A stretch of 64,000 nt of DNA from the NCBI GenBank assembly GCA_964036045.1, contig OZ038402.1, positions 7,022,971 to 7,086,970 of the forward strand. The letters run 5' to 3'. Made by a program: the position numbers and the translations under genes. This stretch comes from Eutreptiella sp. 'Long Island Sound 2002' (lineage: Eukaryota; Euglenozoa; Euglenophyceae; Eutreptiales; Eutreptiaceae). Under the pieces are notes generated by a model. That model searched no databases. It was not told the origin of the DNA and saw only the letters and a program-made list of their open reading frames with translations. Below, piece after piece: positions 10,966 through 20,846 of the stretch. Position 1 is the stretch's first letter; every line of letters begins with the position of its first letter.

Positions 10966-12830
10966 AAAGGGTGCTCCAGCGGGGGAGACGACTTGGTGTT
11001 CTGGGTTCGGCTACGCTTTGGGGGCCTCGAGTATCGCGGGGTATTGGATACCGGGGCAACTATTTCTATTGTGGCCAAAAAGATTTTACCTGAGGGTTTC
11101 TTGAAGAACACCGTACCTACCGCAGCCATCCGCGTGGGGGATGTCTATGTGGTGTACAGTTGTGGGGATACTCTGGTGGACGTGCCTATGGGGTCGAGGG
11201 ACATCGCCCATCGTTTCTACGTCATGGACAGGGAGGCATTTGACTTCGTCCTGGGCACGGACCTTTTCAGGGCGCACCCTCAGGTGCAATCCCTCACACT
11301 GCAATCGCCTTATGTCCTCTGTGTGGACCATGGCAATGGCAGGGAGTCTGTTTCGCTGGAGCATAGCGACCAAGTGTCTCGGCACCTACGGATTGCCGAG
11401 AAGATTCCCACCACCATGCTGGCTGCCGCCAGAAATGAGGACTACCAACTCCTTCGGGAGGTTTTGGACCAAGGGCTACGAGAATTGGGTTACTCCATGG
11501 AGGACCTACGGGTGGAGCTGTTCGCCAGTGACAAGCAGCACGTGCTGGACGTCTACTGCAGCCCGGGGGTAAGCAGCTCGTACAAATTTTACTGGCCCTC
11601 GTTCATCCTGTCTTACGGCAACCCCCGCTTCAGTGAGCTGGGGAAGGTTCTGACGAAGGTTGCGTATGAACGTGCCCGGATGGTTATTTGCACTCCCGAT
11701 TGGGGTGCTTGTGGGAAGAACGCCTACTGGCGTACCCTGCTCCGAAAACTGACTCTAACGTCAGTGAACCTACCCGATGACGCCATCTACGTGCCTTTGG
11801 GGAAGAACCAGCCCTTAAAGAAACCTGGATGGGGGAGTATGCTGAGCGTGGTGGACGGTGCCCTTGCACCGGTACCGTGGGAAGAGCTGGACTCCAAAAT
11901 TCTACGGGAGATCCAGAATGAGAGCAAGGATATGACTCTCGAGGACCTGACCAAGATGAGACAACCCCCCGATGCCATTGAGGTCGTGCCTGGGGGAGAC
12001 GAGTACGTCGTGACCGCTGAACCTAACCCCCCCCACCGTGAACCTGTTGTTGCTAACCCCGATGTCTACTCGGAGTGTGGGCTCTCCGAGCTGCCCAGCT
12101 CCATTCATTCTGGAGATGAACGAGAACATGACGCCTTCTACGTCCAGACCTACATCGAGGAGCTGGACCAGGCGGATGAGGAGCTAAGATGTGGAGAGAA
12201 ACCCCTCTTCTCAATGAGGAGGGAGACCTTCACCGAAGGGTTGGACCACCAGGGACGCCAAAAAGAGTACATGGACTCGAAGCGTCGCCTGGTAGCGGCC
12301 AAATTGAATTATGCCAGGCCCTCGACGAGCTCATGGCCTATCAAGCAAGGGGAAGAGGGTGACCTACGCCAACTCAAAGAGTCCCTCGACCAGCGCATCA
12401 CCACCTGGCAACGCGAGGTCGAACTGAAGAGGATGAAAAGCGTATGGGGCGCCCACGTTCGCACCCCCGATGAGGATGAACTCTCGAGGGAATGCCTATG
12501 CGAACCCCCCAGGGCTTGTGCTTGCTGCCCCAGTCCTACTGCGATCGTGGAGAGAGATCTCCTCTACGCCTACCAAGGGTTGAAGGAGGACAAAACTGAG
12601 CCGGTTGAGGACCACCTCCCGGCTTCTATCCACATGGAGAAGGGGGCCAGCAACCTGCACTCGGATGCCGACCTTGAGGACAAGATCCAGCAGCTGGACC
12701 CTCGTGTCCAAAAACTTATCCGCACGTACCGCGAGGTGTTTGGCGAACTACCGCCCCCCGCTTCGTGCGAGAAATTGGTGCAGATGGACCTCAAGTTGAA
12801 GCCCGAGTTCAAGGGCCATAAGATCGGAGG
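10966..12830 (+). CDS. pol: Pol N-terminal part: aspartic protease and methyltransferase-like module
   Basis: From 10993 the frame encodes a retroviral-type aspartic protease (V-L-D-T-G-A at residues 17-22, then FDFVLGTDLF at 83-92) that would cut the Gag-Pol polyprotein. A separate module at residues ~171-290 has ELFAS (175-179), YGNPRF (208-213) and CTPDWG (233-238). This layout recalls Dam-like N6-adenine methyltransferase remnants seen in some retroelements, with NPRF in place of a catalytic (D/N)PP(Y/F). A long linker with a Cys cluster near 12500-12530 leads to the start of RT at ~12730. Near 12825 the RT frame shifts by one base, so the last ~50 codons to 12987 are off-frame. Confidence 0.75.
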
Positions 12831-14195
12831 AGGCCCTACCCTGCTCCCAAAGAGCAGGCTGACGAGATCGACCGGCAGATACAAGAATGTATCGATGCCG
12901 GGCTCGTCCTGGAGTACAAGGACGGGGACTACCCCTCCCACTGCAGTCCTTGTTTCCTGGTTGCCAAACCAGGGTCCACGGCGTTGAGACTAGTGGTCGA
13001 CTATGGAGAGCTGAACAAGAAGACGGTGAACCACTCGGGGTCCATACCCAACATGGAGTCGGCCCTCGAGAAGATCGCCTCCTGTCGCTACAAGATCAAG
13101 ATGGACAAGAGGAGTGGGTTCTGGCAGGTCGACCTGACCCCAGATGCCCAAGAGCTGGTGGCGTTCATCACCCCTCAGGGGAGGGTGTTCAAGTGGAAGG
13201 TGATGCCCTTTGGCGTCGCCAACGCACCCGCTCTATTCCAAGAGCTGATGAACAAGATCCTATCCATCCTCCGCCGGAGGCCCGTGGTCCAGGAGCTGAT
13301 TGCCCGTGGAGCCCAGATGGAGGCACACATCGATGACGTATGCCTCGGGACCAATACCCAGGAGGATCACCCAGTCCTCCTAAGGGAGTTCTTTGATGTC
13401 TGCACAGCCTGCCACACACGACTCAAGATTGAGAAGTGCGAGTTCATGCAGGAAACCATGCAGTACCTGGGTTTCGACGTGGGCTATGGGTGGTGGACCC
13501 CTGCGGCCGCTAAGGCCAAACCCTTGATGGACGCTCAAGTGCGCCATGACAACCCCAAAAAAGGACTCCACGACGTGAGGAGCTTCATTGGGGCATGCAA
13601 CTTCTACCGCCGACACATCAAGAACTTCACCTACACCAGCGCCGTCCTGACCGACTTGATCAGGAAAACGACGACCTGGCGATGGGGACCCCAAGAGGAA
13701 AAAGCCTTTCAAGAGCTTAAGGACAAGGTGGCCAACGCCAAGTGCCTTGGGGTACCCCGGTCCCAGGGGGAGATGATTCTGGTGACGGATGCTAGCGACG
13801 TTGGTGGTGGAGGTTCCCTATTCCAATGGCAAGCACTAGAGCAAGAAGAGTTCGATTCCGCCATCTCTCAATGGGGTACGGAGGGGCTAAACCGTGATGG
13901 TACCCTCAAGCATACCTATCCCGAGGACAAATGGGTGTTGGTACCCCTGGGCCATTGGAATTGGAAATGGAACCAGGCGAGGTCCAACTACTCCACCTAT
14001 GAGCAAGAATTGCTCGCTGGAATGTTGGTGCTATCATCCAAGGCCCGGCTTATTGGGAGTAACCCTGTGGTGTGGCTGTGCGACCAAGAGCCAGTCCGCT
14101 CCTTTCAGAAGGGACCCCCGCCGGAGAAGGCTAAGCTACGGCGCTGTTGGACCTATTAGAGTCAGCTATGACTCACGGTTCACCACATCCCGGGC
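12720..14195 (+). pseudogene. pol: Reverse transcriptase and RNase H of element 1 (frameshifted, with stops)
   Basis: RT starts near 12720 in the protease frame and continues after ~12825 in the frame of 12984-14159. Seen are LRLVVDYGELNKKT, the IKMDKRSGFWQV catalytic Asp segment, MPFGVANAPALFQ, and AHIDDVCLG in place of the Y-x-D-D box. RNase H follows with VTDASD (D), YEQELLAG (E) and WLCDQEP (D). Stops TAG (14157-14159) and TGA (14169-14171) interrupt the otherwise open same frame before the integrase. Loss of one base at ~12825 plus two stops shows decay. RT/RNase H would copy the element RNA into DNA in the particle. Confidence 0.88.
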
Positions 14196-15902
14196 GTGAA
14201 GAACGAATGCGCTGACTATATCAGCCGCAACAACTTCGACGCCATGATTGGGGGCAAGTCCGAAGAGCTAGCCAAAGAGGCCTTCGCCCGTATGGACATC
14301 CACCTGGACTTGAACATGACCATGATCCGCCCTCTGGACGGACTCCAACAGGCTGAGTACCTGAAAGAGTTCGGAGACGTCTACAAACATGTGGACAAGC
14401 GCCTGGAACCCATCCTGATCAACCAAGACCAGCGGAAGCGGGACCAGCCCTACCTATTGTTTGAGGACCGTATTGTGGTACCCAGCGAGAGGATACCGGC
14501 CCTCCTGAAATGGACCCACGAGACTAGTGGGCATGTGGGAGCTGACCGCACCCTCAAGATGTTCAACTGGTGGTTCCACTCTACGTGGACCGATGACAGC
14601 CTACGCAAGACCTTGCTTCCTATCGTGGACAGATGCCCATGCAGGTCATGCAAACCTGGGGATGCCCGAGACCGCGGACTCTACTCCACACTCCCTATCC
14701 CCTACTGTGCGAACAGTGTTCTGCACGTGGACTACACGGAGATGCCAAAATTTGGCGGGTACGACTTCGCCTTGGTCGTGACCTGTGGGTTGACCCGATT
14801 CACACGGGTTTTCCCTTGTACTCGGCACATTACCAGCGAGGAGACCATCAAGATACTCCTGGAGGAATGGTTTGCCGTGTACGGAGCTCCTAAGGAGATC
14901 AACTCCGATGAGGATGTGCGCATACGCTCGGATACCGGCTGGTACAAGAGGATTCCACGATCCCTCAATGTCCAGGTATCCACGGGGATTCCCTATACTC
15001 ATACGAGTAACCCCCTATGCGAGCGCCAGATTCGAGTCCTCAAGGAGAACGTCCGGATATGGTGCAAAACTGAGCGCACCAAAGATTGGGTGAGACTACT
15101 CCCCTTCATATCTGTGATGATGAACTCTCAGGAGAGTTCCTCTACGGGGTACTCCCCCCACGAACTGTTCATGGGGAGACCCGCATGGCACCTACACGCC
15201 CCCTACCCCGAGGATTCCTACTCCTCCGTGGGAGGTTGGCTGAAGGAGCAAGAGGACAAGATGGAGAAGGCCAAGGCCATTCTGAAGACCGTTCGAGAAC
15301 GGCAATGGAACAAGAAGAACAAGCACCGCCAACCCGCGACCTATCAGGCGGGTGACTGGGTCCTGGTCCATCACAGCCGACTACCGGCTAGGCCACGCTC
15401 CACCAGCGATGACCCCTACTTTGGCACCTACAAAATCCTCTCCGTGGATGGCCATCGCATCACGGTGCGATGTAGCCCCCGACTAGGGGGCACTCTGGTT
15501 TGTGCAGCTCAGCAGCTCAAGCACTTCTACGACCCGGAGGACCTATGCGGAGAGGAGTGGGAGCTCAACGACGAGGAGGTCGCCGCGCTGGACCTACAGG
15601 GCGCTGCCAGCCCCATGGAAGTCGAGGACTCCCTGCCCGACATGGATGCCGAGGAGATGGCCAAGGAGGGGTACTACCTCGTGAAGAGTGTCCTCCGCCA
15701 TCGTTACCGCCAAGGCTGGCGGTTCCTCACCCTATGGGAAGGGTTCCGGGTCGATGAGGCCACCTGGGAGCCCCTTTCAGCCTTTGTGCTACCTGATGGG
15801 CGCCTTAATTCAGTTCTGGTGGACTACTTGTCCCAGAACAACCTTGGGGAATTGCTACGTTTGGCTGAGGCACTTGCCTCCAAACGTAAACCTAAGGAGT
15901 GA
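14172..15902 (+). CDS. pol: Integrase with C-terminal chromodomain of element 1
   Basis: Numbered from 14196, the frame has an H-x4-H (H108, H113) and C-x2-C (C149, C152) zinc-binding N-domain. A D,D35E core follows: D179 in LHVDY, D240 in NSDED, E276 in NPLCERQIR. A basic linker and a chromodomain near residues 495-560 (GYYLVKSVLRHR, then WRFLTLWEGF and TWEP) complete it. Chromodomains of Ty3/gypsy chromoviruses guide insertion to particular chromatin marks. The frame runs to TGA at 15900. Together with the upstream RT this is the 3' part of Pol. The integrase itself shows no break, though two stops precede it. Confidence 0.9.
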   Translation, partial: LTVHHIPGVKNECADYISRNNFDAMIGGKSEELAKEAFARMDIHLDLNMTMIRPLDGLQQAEYLKEFGDVYKHVDKRLEPILINQDQRKRDQPYLLFEDRIVVPSERIPALLKWTHETSGHVGADRTLKMFNWWFHSTWTDDSLRKTLLPIVDRCPCRSCKPGDARDRGLYSTLPIPYCANSVLHVDYTEMPKFGGYDFALVVTCGLTRFTRVFPCTRHITSEETIKILLEEWFAVYGAPKEINSDEDVRIRSDTGWYKRIPRSLNVQVSTGIPYTHTSNPLCERQIRVLKENVRIWCKTERTKDWVRLLPFISVMMNSQESSSTGYSPHELFMGRPAWHLHAPYPEDSYSSVGGWLKEQEDKMEKAKAILKTVRERQWNKKNKHRQPATYQAGDWVLVHHSRLPARPRSTSDDPYFGTYKILSVDGHRITVRCSPRLGGTLVCAAQQLKHFYDPEDLCGEEWELNDEEVAALDLQGAASPMEVEDSLPDMDAEEMAKEGYYLVKSVLRHRYRQGWRFLTLWEGFRVDEATWEPLSAFVLPDGRLNSVLVDYLSQNNLGELLRLAEALASKRKPKE

Positions 15903-18419
15903 CGCCCGGAGTGGCTCCTTGTTTGCCTATACCTTCTCAACCTTACCCAATGTATGTGTGAGTGTGCTACCTACGAGGATGAGGCCTAATGAAACCCGGC
16001 GGGAAAGCGACCGTTCTCCAGTCATTCGCCAGCGTCGGACCGAAGGTCCTAACTGGGTACTGCTTTCCCTTGGCTATGCGCCCAATTTCTGTGCTGGCGC
16101 TCCTTGGGGAAATCCTAAGGCAAAACGCCTCTAACCTAAGAGGGGTGGGTTGGGCTTTCCCCCACTAAGGGCTTTGAAAACGCCCGTTTGGCTATGAGCC
16201 CATGAAGACACTAACCTAACCACGGCCCTTGGACTCCGTGAGGAAAACACGCAGCCCATGGGCACACCCACTCCAGGGGGTCTTGTCAACCCCGTGGTCC
16301 TACACACGCTAATGGTGGCACCAGCCGCTTGTCCCGGCCTACCACGCCTACACGCACTCACTAACTTGGTGTTGCCATGCAGAAGGTCTCGAGGGGCCTC
16401 TCCTAACACACTACGGGGGAGGGGTCGGCCCCACCTGCAGCGAAATGACAAAGCCTTAGGGGCCTTGGCCTAAGAGGGGACGCCACGACGCGTTACCCCC
16501 TCCTAGGGCTTGGAGTGTCGTGCTAACCGTGCGCAAACGTCTTGGTTACCACCTCTTGTCCTTCGCAATCAAGTCGAGCCCTGGGCCTCCGCCATTGGGC
16601 GCTAGGGAGGGTCGGCCTCAGGGCGCTCTGCGTTTATGAACCTCACGTTCATGCCCATTGAGAAAAAAACTGGGCGTCCAGGCCAATGTGATCAGCGCCC
16701 CACTTTTGTGCTCGGGACTTTTGCACCACCGTCGTCCTTACCTTGTTCTTTTCCCACCTAAGAGCAGAACAGCAATGGGAGAGAGTTTGGGCCAAGAACC
16801 TAAGGCCGCTCGTCCAGCTAACAGGAGTCTTCGCGACGAAAAAAATTCAGCTCCCAAACGCTCCCGTCAAGCAAGCAAGCTTAGCTAGAGGCTCCCTCCG
16901 TTCTCTTACAAGAACTTATAGAGGAAACCCCGTTTACCCTCTAACAAGGTCATACCGTGCGCACCACGCGTGGCTTACCCTTTAATGCATCGTATGACAC
17001 ACGTATGAGAGGAGAAAAGAGCGGGAAGGGAGCAGTGAGGGGACTACTCAACCTTGGAGTCGGGGCCTGCCACACGCTCCAAGGGCTTACCTTTCCATGC
17101 CTCGTCGTACTGCTCGCTGTTCATATGCACGCACGTGTGTCATGCGCTGCCATGCGCCTGCTGTTCCTAAGAGACGTGCAGATGCAAGCAATCGAAGAAG
17201 CGGAGAAGGTGATCGCGCAAATCGTGTCTAATCATCGCGCGCACGGAGCAAATCTTCTAATCAGGCGTGAACAATCGATAACATACCTCAGTCTTCTGCG
17301 CCGCAGCACCTGTGAAGAAGCGCAGAAGGCGAGAGCGAGTGCAGTGTGGGTGTGCGCGCGCAAACCTGCACAAGAACGAAGCGTGACGGGCGACGATCTA
17401 CTAATCTTTGTCCTAAACGCGCTGATACGGCTAATCTGACCTACTAACCTGTGTTGTCGAAACACAGTTTCCTACGCTAAGTGTGTAGTGCAGTGCCGGT
17501 GCAGTGTGCAGTGCAAAGCAGCACACCTGTTTTGTTTCTTTCCGAAAGTTCTTTTATCGAAGTCCTTCTGGACTTCTCCTGTCTCTGTCTTGTTGTAGTT
17601 TTTGCGTAGTTTCAGTTTCCTGTGAAGGTTTACGTCGCAAGACGTAACATACCTGTGTATTCCTCGTCATTCTGTAGAACTCTGCGACAATTCGTCGCTG
17701 ATTAACCTCTGCCCTTCCGCAGGCGCCAGATACGGTTTTCTTAAAAATCCACACGGCAGATGCAGCGGCATTCGGTAGCACAGCGGAAATGCGGGCGACG
17801 CCCAATTCCGTTGCGCCGGTTCGATTCCGGCTGAATGTATTACGAAGATGGAGATGGGCAGTGCAACTCCTATTTTTTGTAACTCCTATCTTTTTTTTCA
17901 CAGGGTATAAAGGTTCCTATTCCCCTTTCTGTTCCACAGGACGCCTGCCTGTGACTGTCATGGCACGCCTACGCGTTCTGGGGGCGCCTGCAGTCCTGGC
18001 AAGAACTGGGATCCAAGTCCTCCCAATGGAGGCAATATAAAAATCAGGGGTGATGATCCCCCTTAATCTGAGTCAGAGACAGGTGCCAGGTTCCACTGTG
18101 AGCAGCGACGCTGAGCTAAACAGCCTGATTGACCAGCAAGGATCGCCTTGAGGGCGAATCTGTATTTGCATTGCCTTGGGATATAGGGAGGATGCATGAG
18201 CATGTTGAAGCCTTGCATGCCACTTACCCAATCATAACCCACTGGTCCACTGATGGACAGTGGCAGCTTTATGGCATTTCTGGTTGCTGCAGCACCAGAG
18301 CATTGTGTTTGGGAGGATGTAGGTTAATGAAAAGAAATGCATGGACAAGCCATACCTTGGGACAGAGAAAATGAACCCCTTTTTTCCATAAGTGACAGTG
18401 GTAGGCCACCACAGCACTA
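15903..18419 (+). other. Long 3' non-coding region of element 1
   Basis: About 2.5 kb separate the end of Pol from the 3' LTR. No retroelement gene is recognisable. The region has similar C/G-rich blocks at 16134-16190 and 16469-16520 (CCTAAGAGGGG... and a CCCCC-...-GGGCTT segment), and a tRNA-like sequence at 17768-17838. An extra gene with unrecognised short exons cannot be excluded. Confidence 0.5.
17768..17838 (+). tRNA. tRNA-like sequence, probably tRNA-derived element
   Basis: The 71-nt stretch has a 7-bp acceptor-like stem (GCATTCG with TGAATGT, including two G-T pairs) and a perfect T arm (GCCGG-TTCGATT-CCGGC). It also has a perfect A box (TAGCACAGCGG) and B box (GGTTCGATTCC). The anticodon arm is wrong: a 5-bp GCGAC/GTTGC stem closes a 10-nt loop and no variable loop remains, so no confident anticodon can be read. 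It is best viewed as a tRNA relic or SINE head inside the retrotransposon. Confidence 0.45.
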
Positions 18420-18425
18420 GGGGGG
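18420..18425 (+). promoter_or_regulatory. Polypurine tract of element 1
   Basis: GGGGGG directly abuts the first base of the 3' LTR (AGTAAG at 18426). This is where plus-strand DNA synthesis of LTR retrotransposons is primed. Confidence 0.75.
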
Positions 18426-19298
18426 AGTAAGAAAAAAGTGTGCCAAGATGCCCCAAGTGTGCCTTGATTGTCACCAGGACACTTCTGACTGATTTGCATA
18501 CCTAAAGCTTAGTATTTGTGCTCAAAATCATGGTTTTATGCATTTTTGCCTACAAAACCAATCACAGAAAATGGTGGAAACATCAACGTTTTTTCATCAT
18601 TATCACAATTGGAACCCATGGTCCGAATTGAGGGGTGGAACCCCCTTTTGCCCTGCATGAATCCAATTGCTTGGTTCTCTATTTATATTTAACTATTTCT
18701 TGGAGAACCGACGGAGAACTGACATGAAACAGCCCCTATTAGGTTCTTTTTACTCAGTTATCAGAAAACCCAATATGGTCTAGTGGTATGGATCCTTGGG
18801 TATAAGAACCACCTTTCTGGGAGGTCAGGGGTTCAAACCCCAATAGCCTAACTCAGTAGGATTGGCCCTGATGACATTGCATGACATGGCAATGACCTCA
18901 CATGCCACATACATGCCACCTCATCAAAATAAGGACCAAATCCAAAGGGTGAACATCTCAGGGATGCTCACCAGGCTGAGGGTGAGACCCTGGGGCAGTT
19001 TTTCTATCTTTTGCTCTGTGGAGTTGACTATCTTTTCAAATATGCAGTTTGTTTGTCTATTCTGGTTGCTATGCACTGATTCGTTGTAAATAGAGAGCTG
19101 TACTTATCTTCTATTGTGTGCAGCCCTCTTGTGATATGATCAACTTCATTATCTTGGTGCCCTGTGATCCTGTTTGCCTTCGTTTTGCTACTCTGGGACC
19201 TTTTTGAAACGTTGTCTTGCTGGTCAACACCAGAAACCCTGAGAGCAGGAGAACATCAACAAAGCAGGACAACCAAGCATCAATCATCAATCCTTTCT
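18426..19298 (+). repeat. 3' LTR of element 1
   Basis: Same 873-bp length as the 5' LTR and the same order of landmarks at a constant offset of 11072 bp, including the tRNA-like A/B boxes. It ends CTTTCT, followed by the GCCTT target duplication. Confidence 0.9.
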
Positions 19299-19303
19299 GC
19301 CTT

Positions 19304-20348
19304 GGCAGAAGCTCGCACAGCGTCTTGGTAATCCATACCAATGATGGCCTCCACCTCCTTGGCCAGACGCTCTGGATGCTCTTGTTCAGCACGGGGACGA
19401 TCTCCAGATCGTTCTCCAACGCGAGGTACACATTTGCCAAGGTTCGGGCCTGAATGCCTCGGGCCACATCCATGACCAGCAGCGCCCCTCATATACGGCC
19501 AACGAGCGAGACACCTTGTACGTGGAATCCACGTGCCTCGGGGTATTCATCAGGTTCAACAAGTACGTCTTGCCATCCCTGGCCTTGTATTCCATTCAGG
19601 CAGAGTTCAGTGTGAATCGTGATGCGCCGCTCCCTAACGATGTCCATGGAATCGGGGACATGGGCCTGCACGGTGCTCATCTCCACAGACTTGGTCTCTT
19701 CCCGCAGCCCGCCTGCAAGAGTGGCCTTCCCATGATCGATGTGCATGGTGATGGCAAGTTCCGGATCCGACTTGGTTCGTATGTGTTGTGTTGTGTTGTG
19801 TAGCGCTGGGAACGAGGCGATGGAGGAGGCTAACTTGATGAAAATCCCAGACACATTGTCCCCCGGTGTTCGCGTCTGGCCCTGGTTGGTCGGCAGCCGC
19901 TCAATCAGCTGGTATTCGCGGGCGTGGGCCATTCGGGCTAGTCAGGCTTCGGGCGCCGGCCCACAGGAGGCCGTCGTGCATCGTGTACGGCCGTAGGGGC
20001 CGACGCTGGATCTGGCCCGGGGTGGGGGCCCGCTAGGGGATGGTGATGCGGGGGCCGAGGGAGGCGGAGGTTCCCGTACGTGCTAGGCCTGAGGGCTCCT
20101 CGGGGGGCAGCGGACCCCGCTTCCTGCGGCCGGCGCGGGTAGGTCGCCGGCTGTGTACTTGGGTGCTGTCCCCGGCGCCTTGGGGGCGTAGCAGACCTCG
20201 CTTCCTGAGGCCGGTCCAGGTAGGTCGCAGGCTGCGGAACAGGGTGCTGTCCCTGGCGACTGAGGGCTTCGGCAAAGTGGTGGTCGTTGTGTGACGAGTG
20301 TCATGGCAATCTGGAGAGGGGGCGAGCTGCCCTGATGAAAGTGATGGA
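19304..20348 (-). pseudogene. EF4/LepA pseudogene, array unit C, 5' portion
   Basis: The copy resumes at the base where the 7353 fragment stopped. Minus-strand pieces include ITMHIDHGKATLAGGL (~19755-19705), DSMDIVRERRITIH (~19650-19610), [13 protein letters not shown] in another frame (~19570-19530) and VPVLNKS (~19400-19380). The same two frame breaks as in units A and B are present. Two ~72-bp G+C-rich repeats lie at 20100-20250. Confidence 0.75.
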
Positions 20349-20610
20349 GTTAGTGTGTGTGATGTTGTGATTGCCGCTCCCTTAGATAAATCTCCGCCGG
20401 CACCAAAGACATCATGTGTCGCGCCAAATGCGTTGTGCTGCATTGTGTTTTGACGCGCGGCGTCCACCACTCGGAAGAAAAACATGACGCCGATGTATCG
20501 GTCATCATATGAACCAGAGATCAGAGCCCGTGTAGGGGCTCCAGGCACGTCGTTCTTCGGCACCGGTGGTGCGGCCTTCGTCACAATTTCCCCCAAGATC
20601 CCCTTGATGA
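20349..20610 (-). pseudogene. EF4/LepA pseudogene, array unit D, 3' end only
   Basis: The minus strand encodes a PPVPKNDVPGAPTRAL segment and YIGVMFFFRVVDAARQN, equivalent to 4560-4680 in unit A. Homology to the unit ends near 20608 at CCCCTTGATG, where a LINE-like sequence begins. Confidence 0.7.
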
Positions 20611-20846
20611 AAAAAACTTCGTTCCTTCGGGTCGCGCTCGCGTGTAACAGCAAGATCACAGAAGGACGAGAACGAAACATCGCTCACAGTAAATGAATCA
20701 AAAGCATTATTACTAGCCTTATCGAAAAGCCCATCAAAAACCTCACAGATCGATCCGCCAGCACCTCAAATTCAAGTTCCTTGCATTTCCGTTCATTCGT
20801 ACCGTCTAAACCAATACACTGCAATGTCCCTGAAAATGTGGAATTA

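Larger units (their letters stand above)
7354..19298 (+). mobile_element. Ty3/gypsy chromodomain LTR retrotransposon (element 1)
   Basis: Two 873-bp direct repeats (7354-8226 and 18426-19298) enclose gag, protease, RT, RNase H, integrase and chromodomain in Ty3/gypsy order. The target duplication GCCTT is at 7349-7353 and 19299-19303; removing the element restores the EF4 unit. The termini are AGTAAG...TTTCT rather than TG...CA. A primer-binding site follows the 5' LTR, and a G6 polypurine tract abuts the 3' LTR. By eye the LTRs differ by a few percent. RT is shifted in frame, and two stops lie between RNase H and integrase, so this copy is inactive. Confidence 0.92.

Noticed and set aside
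12832-12845. Programmed -1 frameshift between protease and RT
   Set aside because: No slippery heptamer or downstream stem is visible at the frame change, and other lesions nearby point to simple decay.
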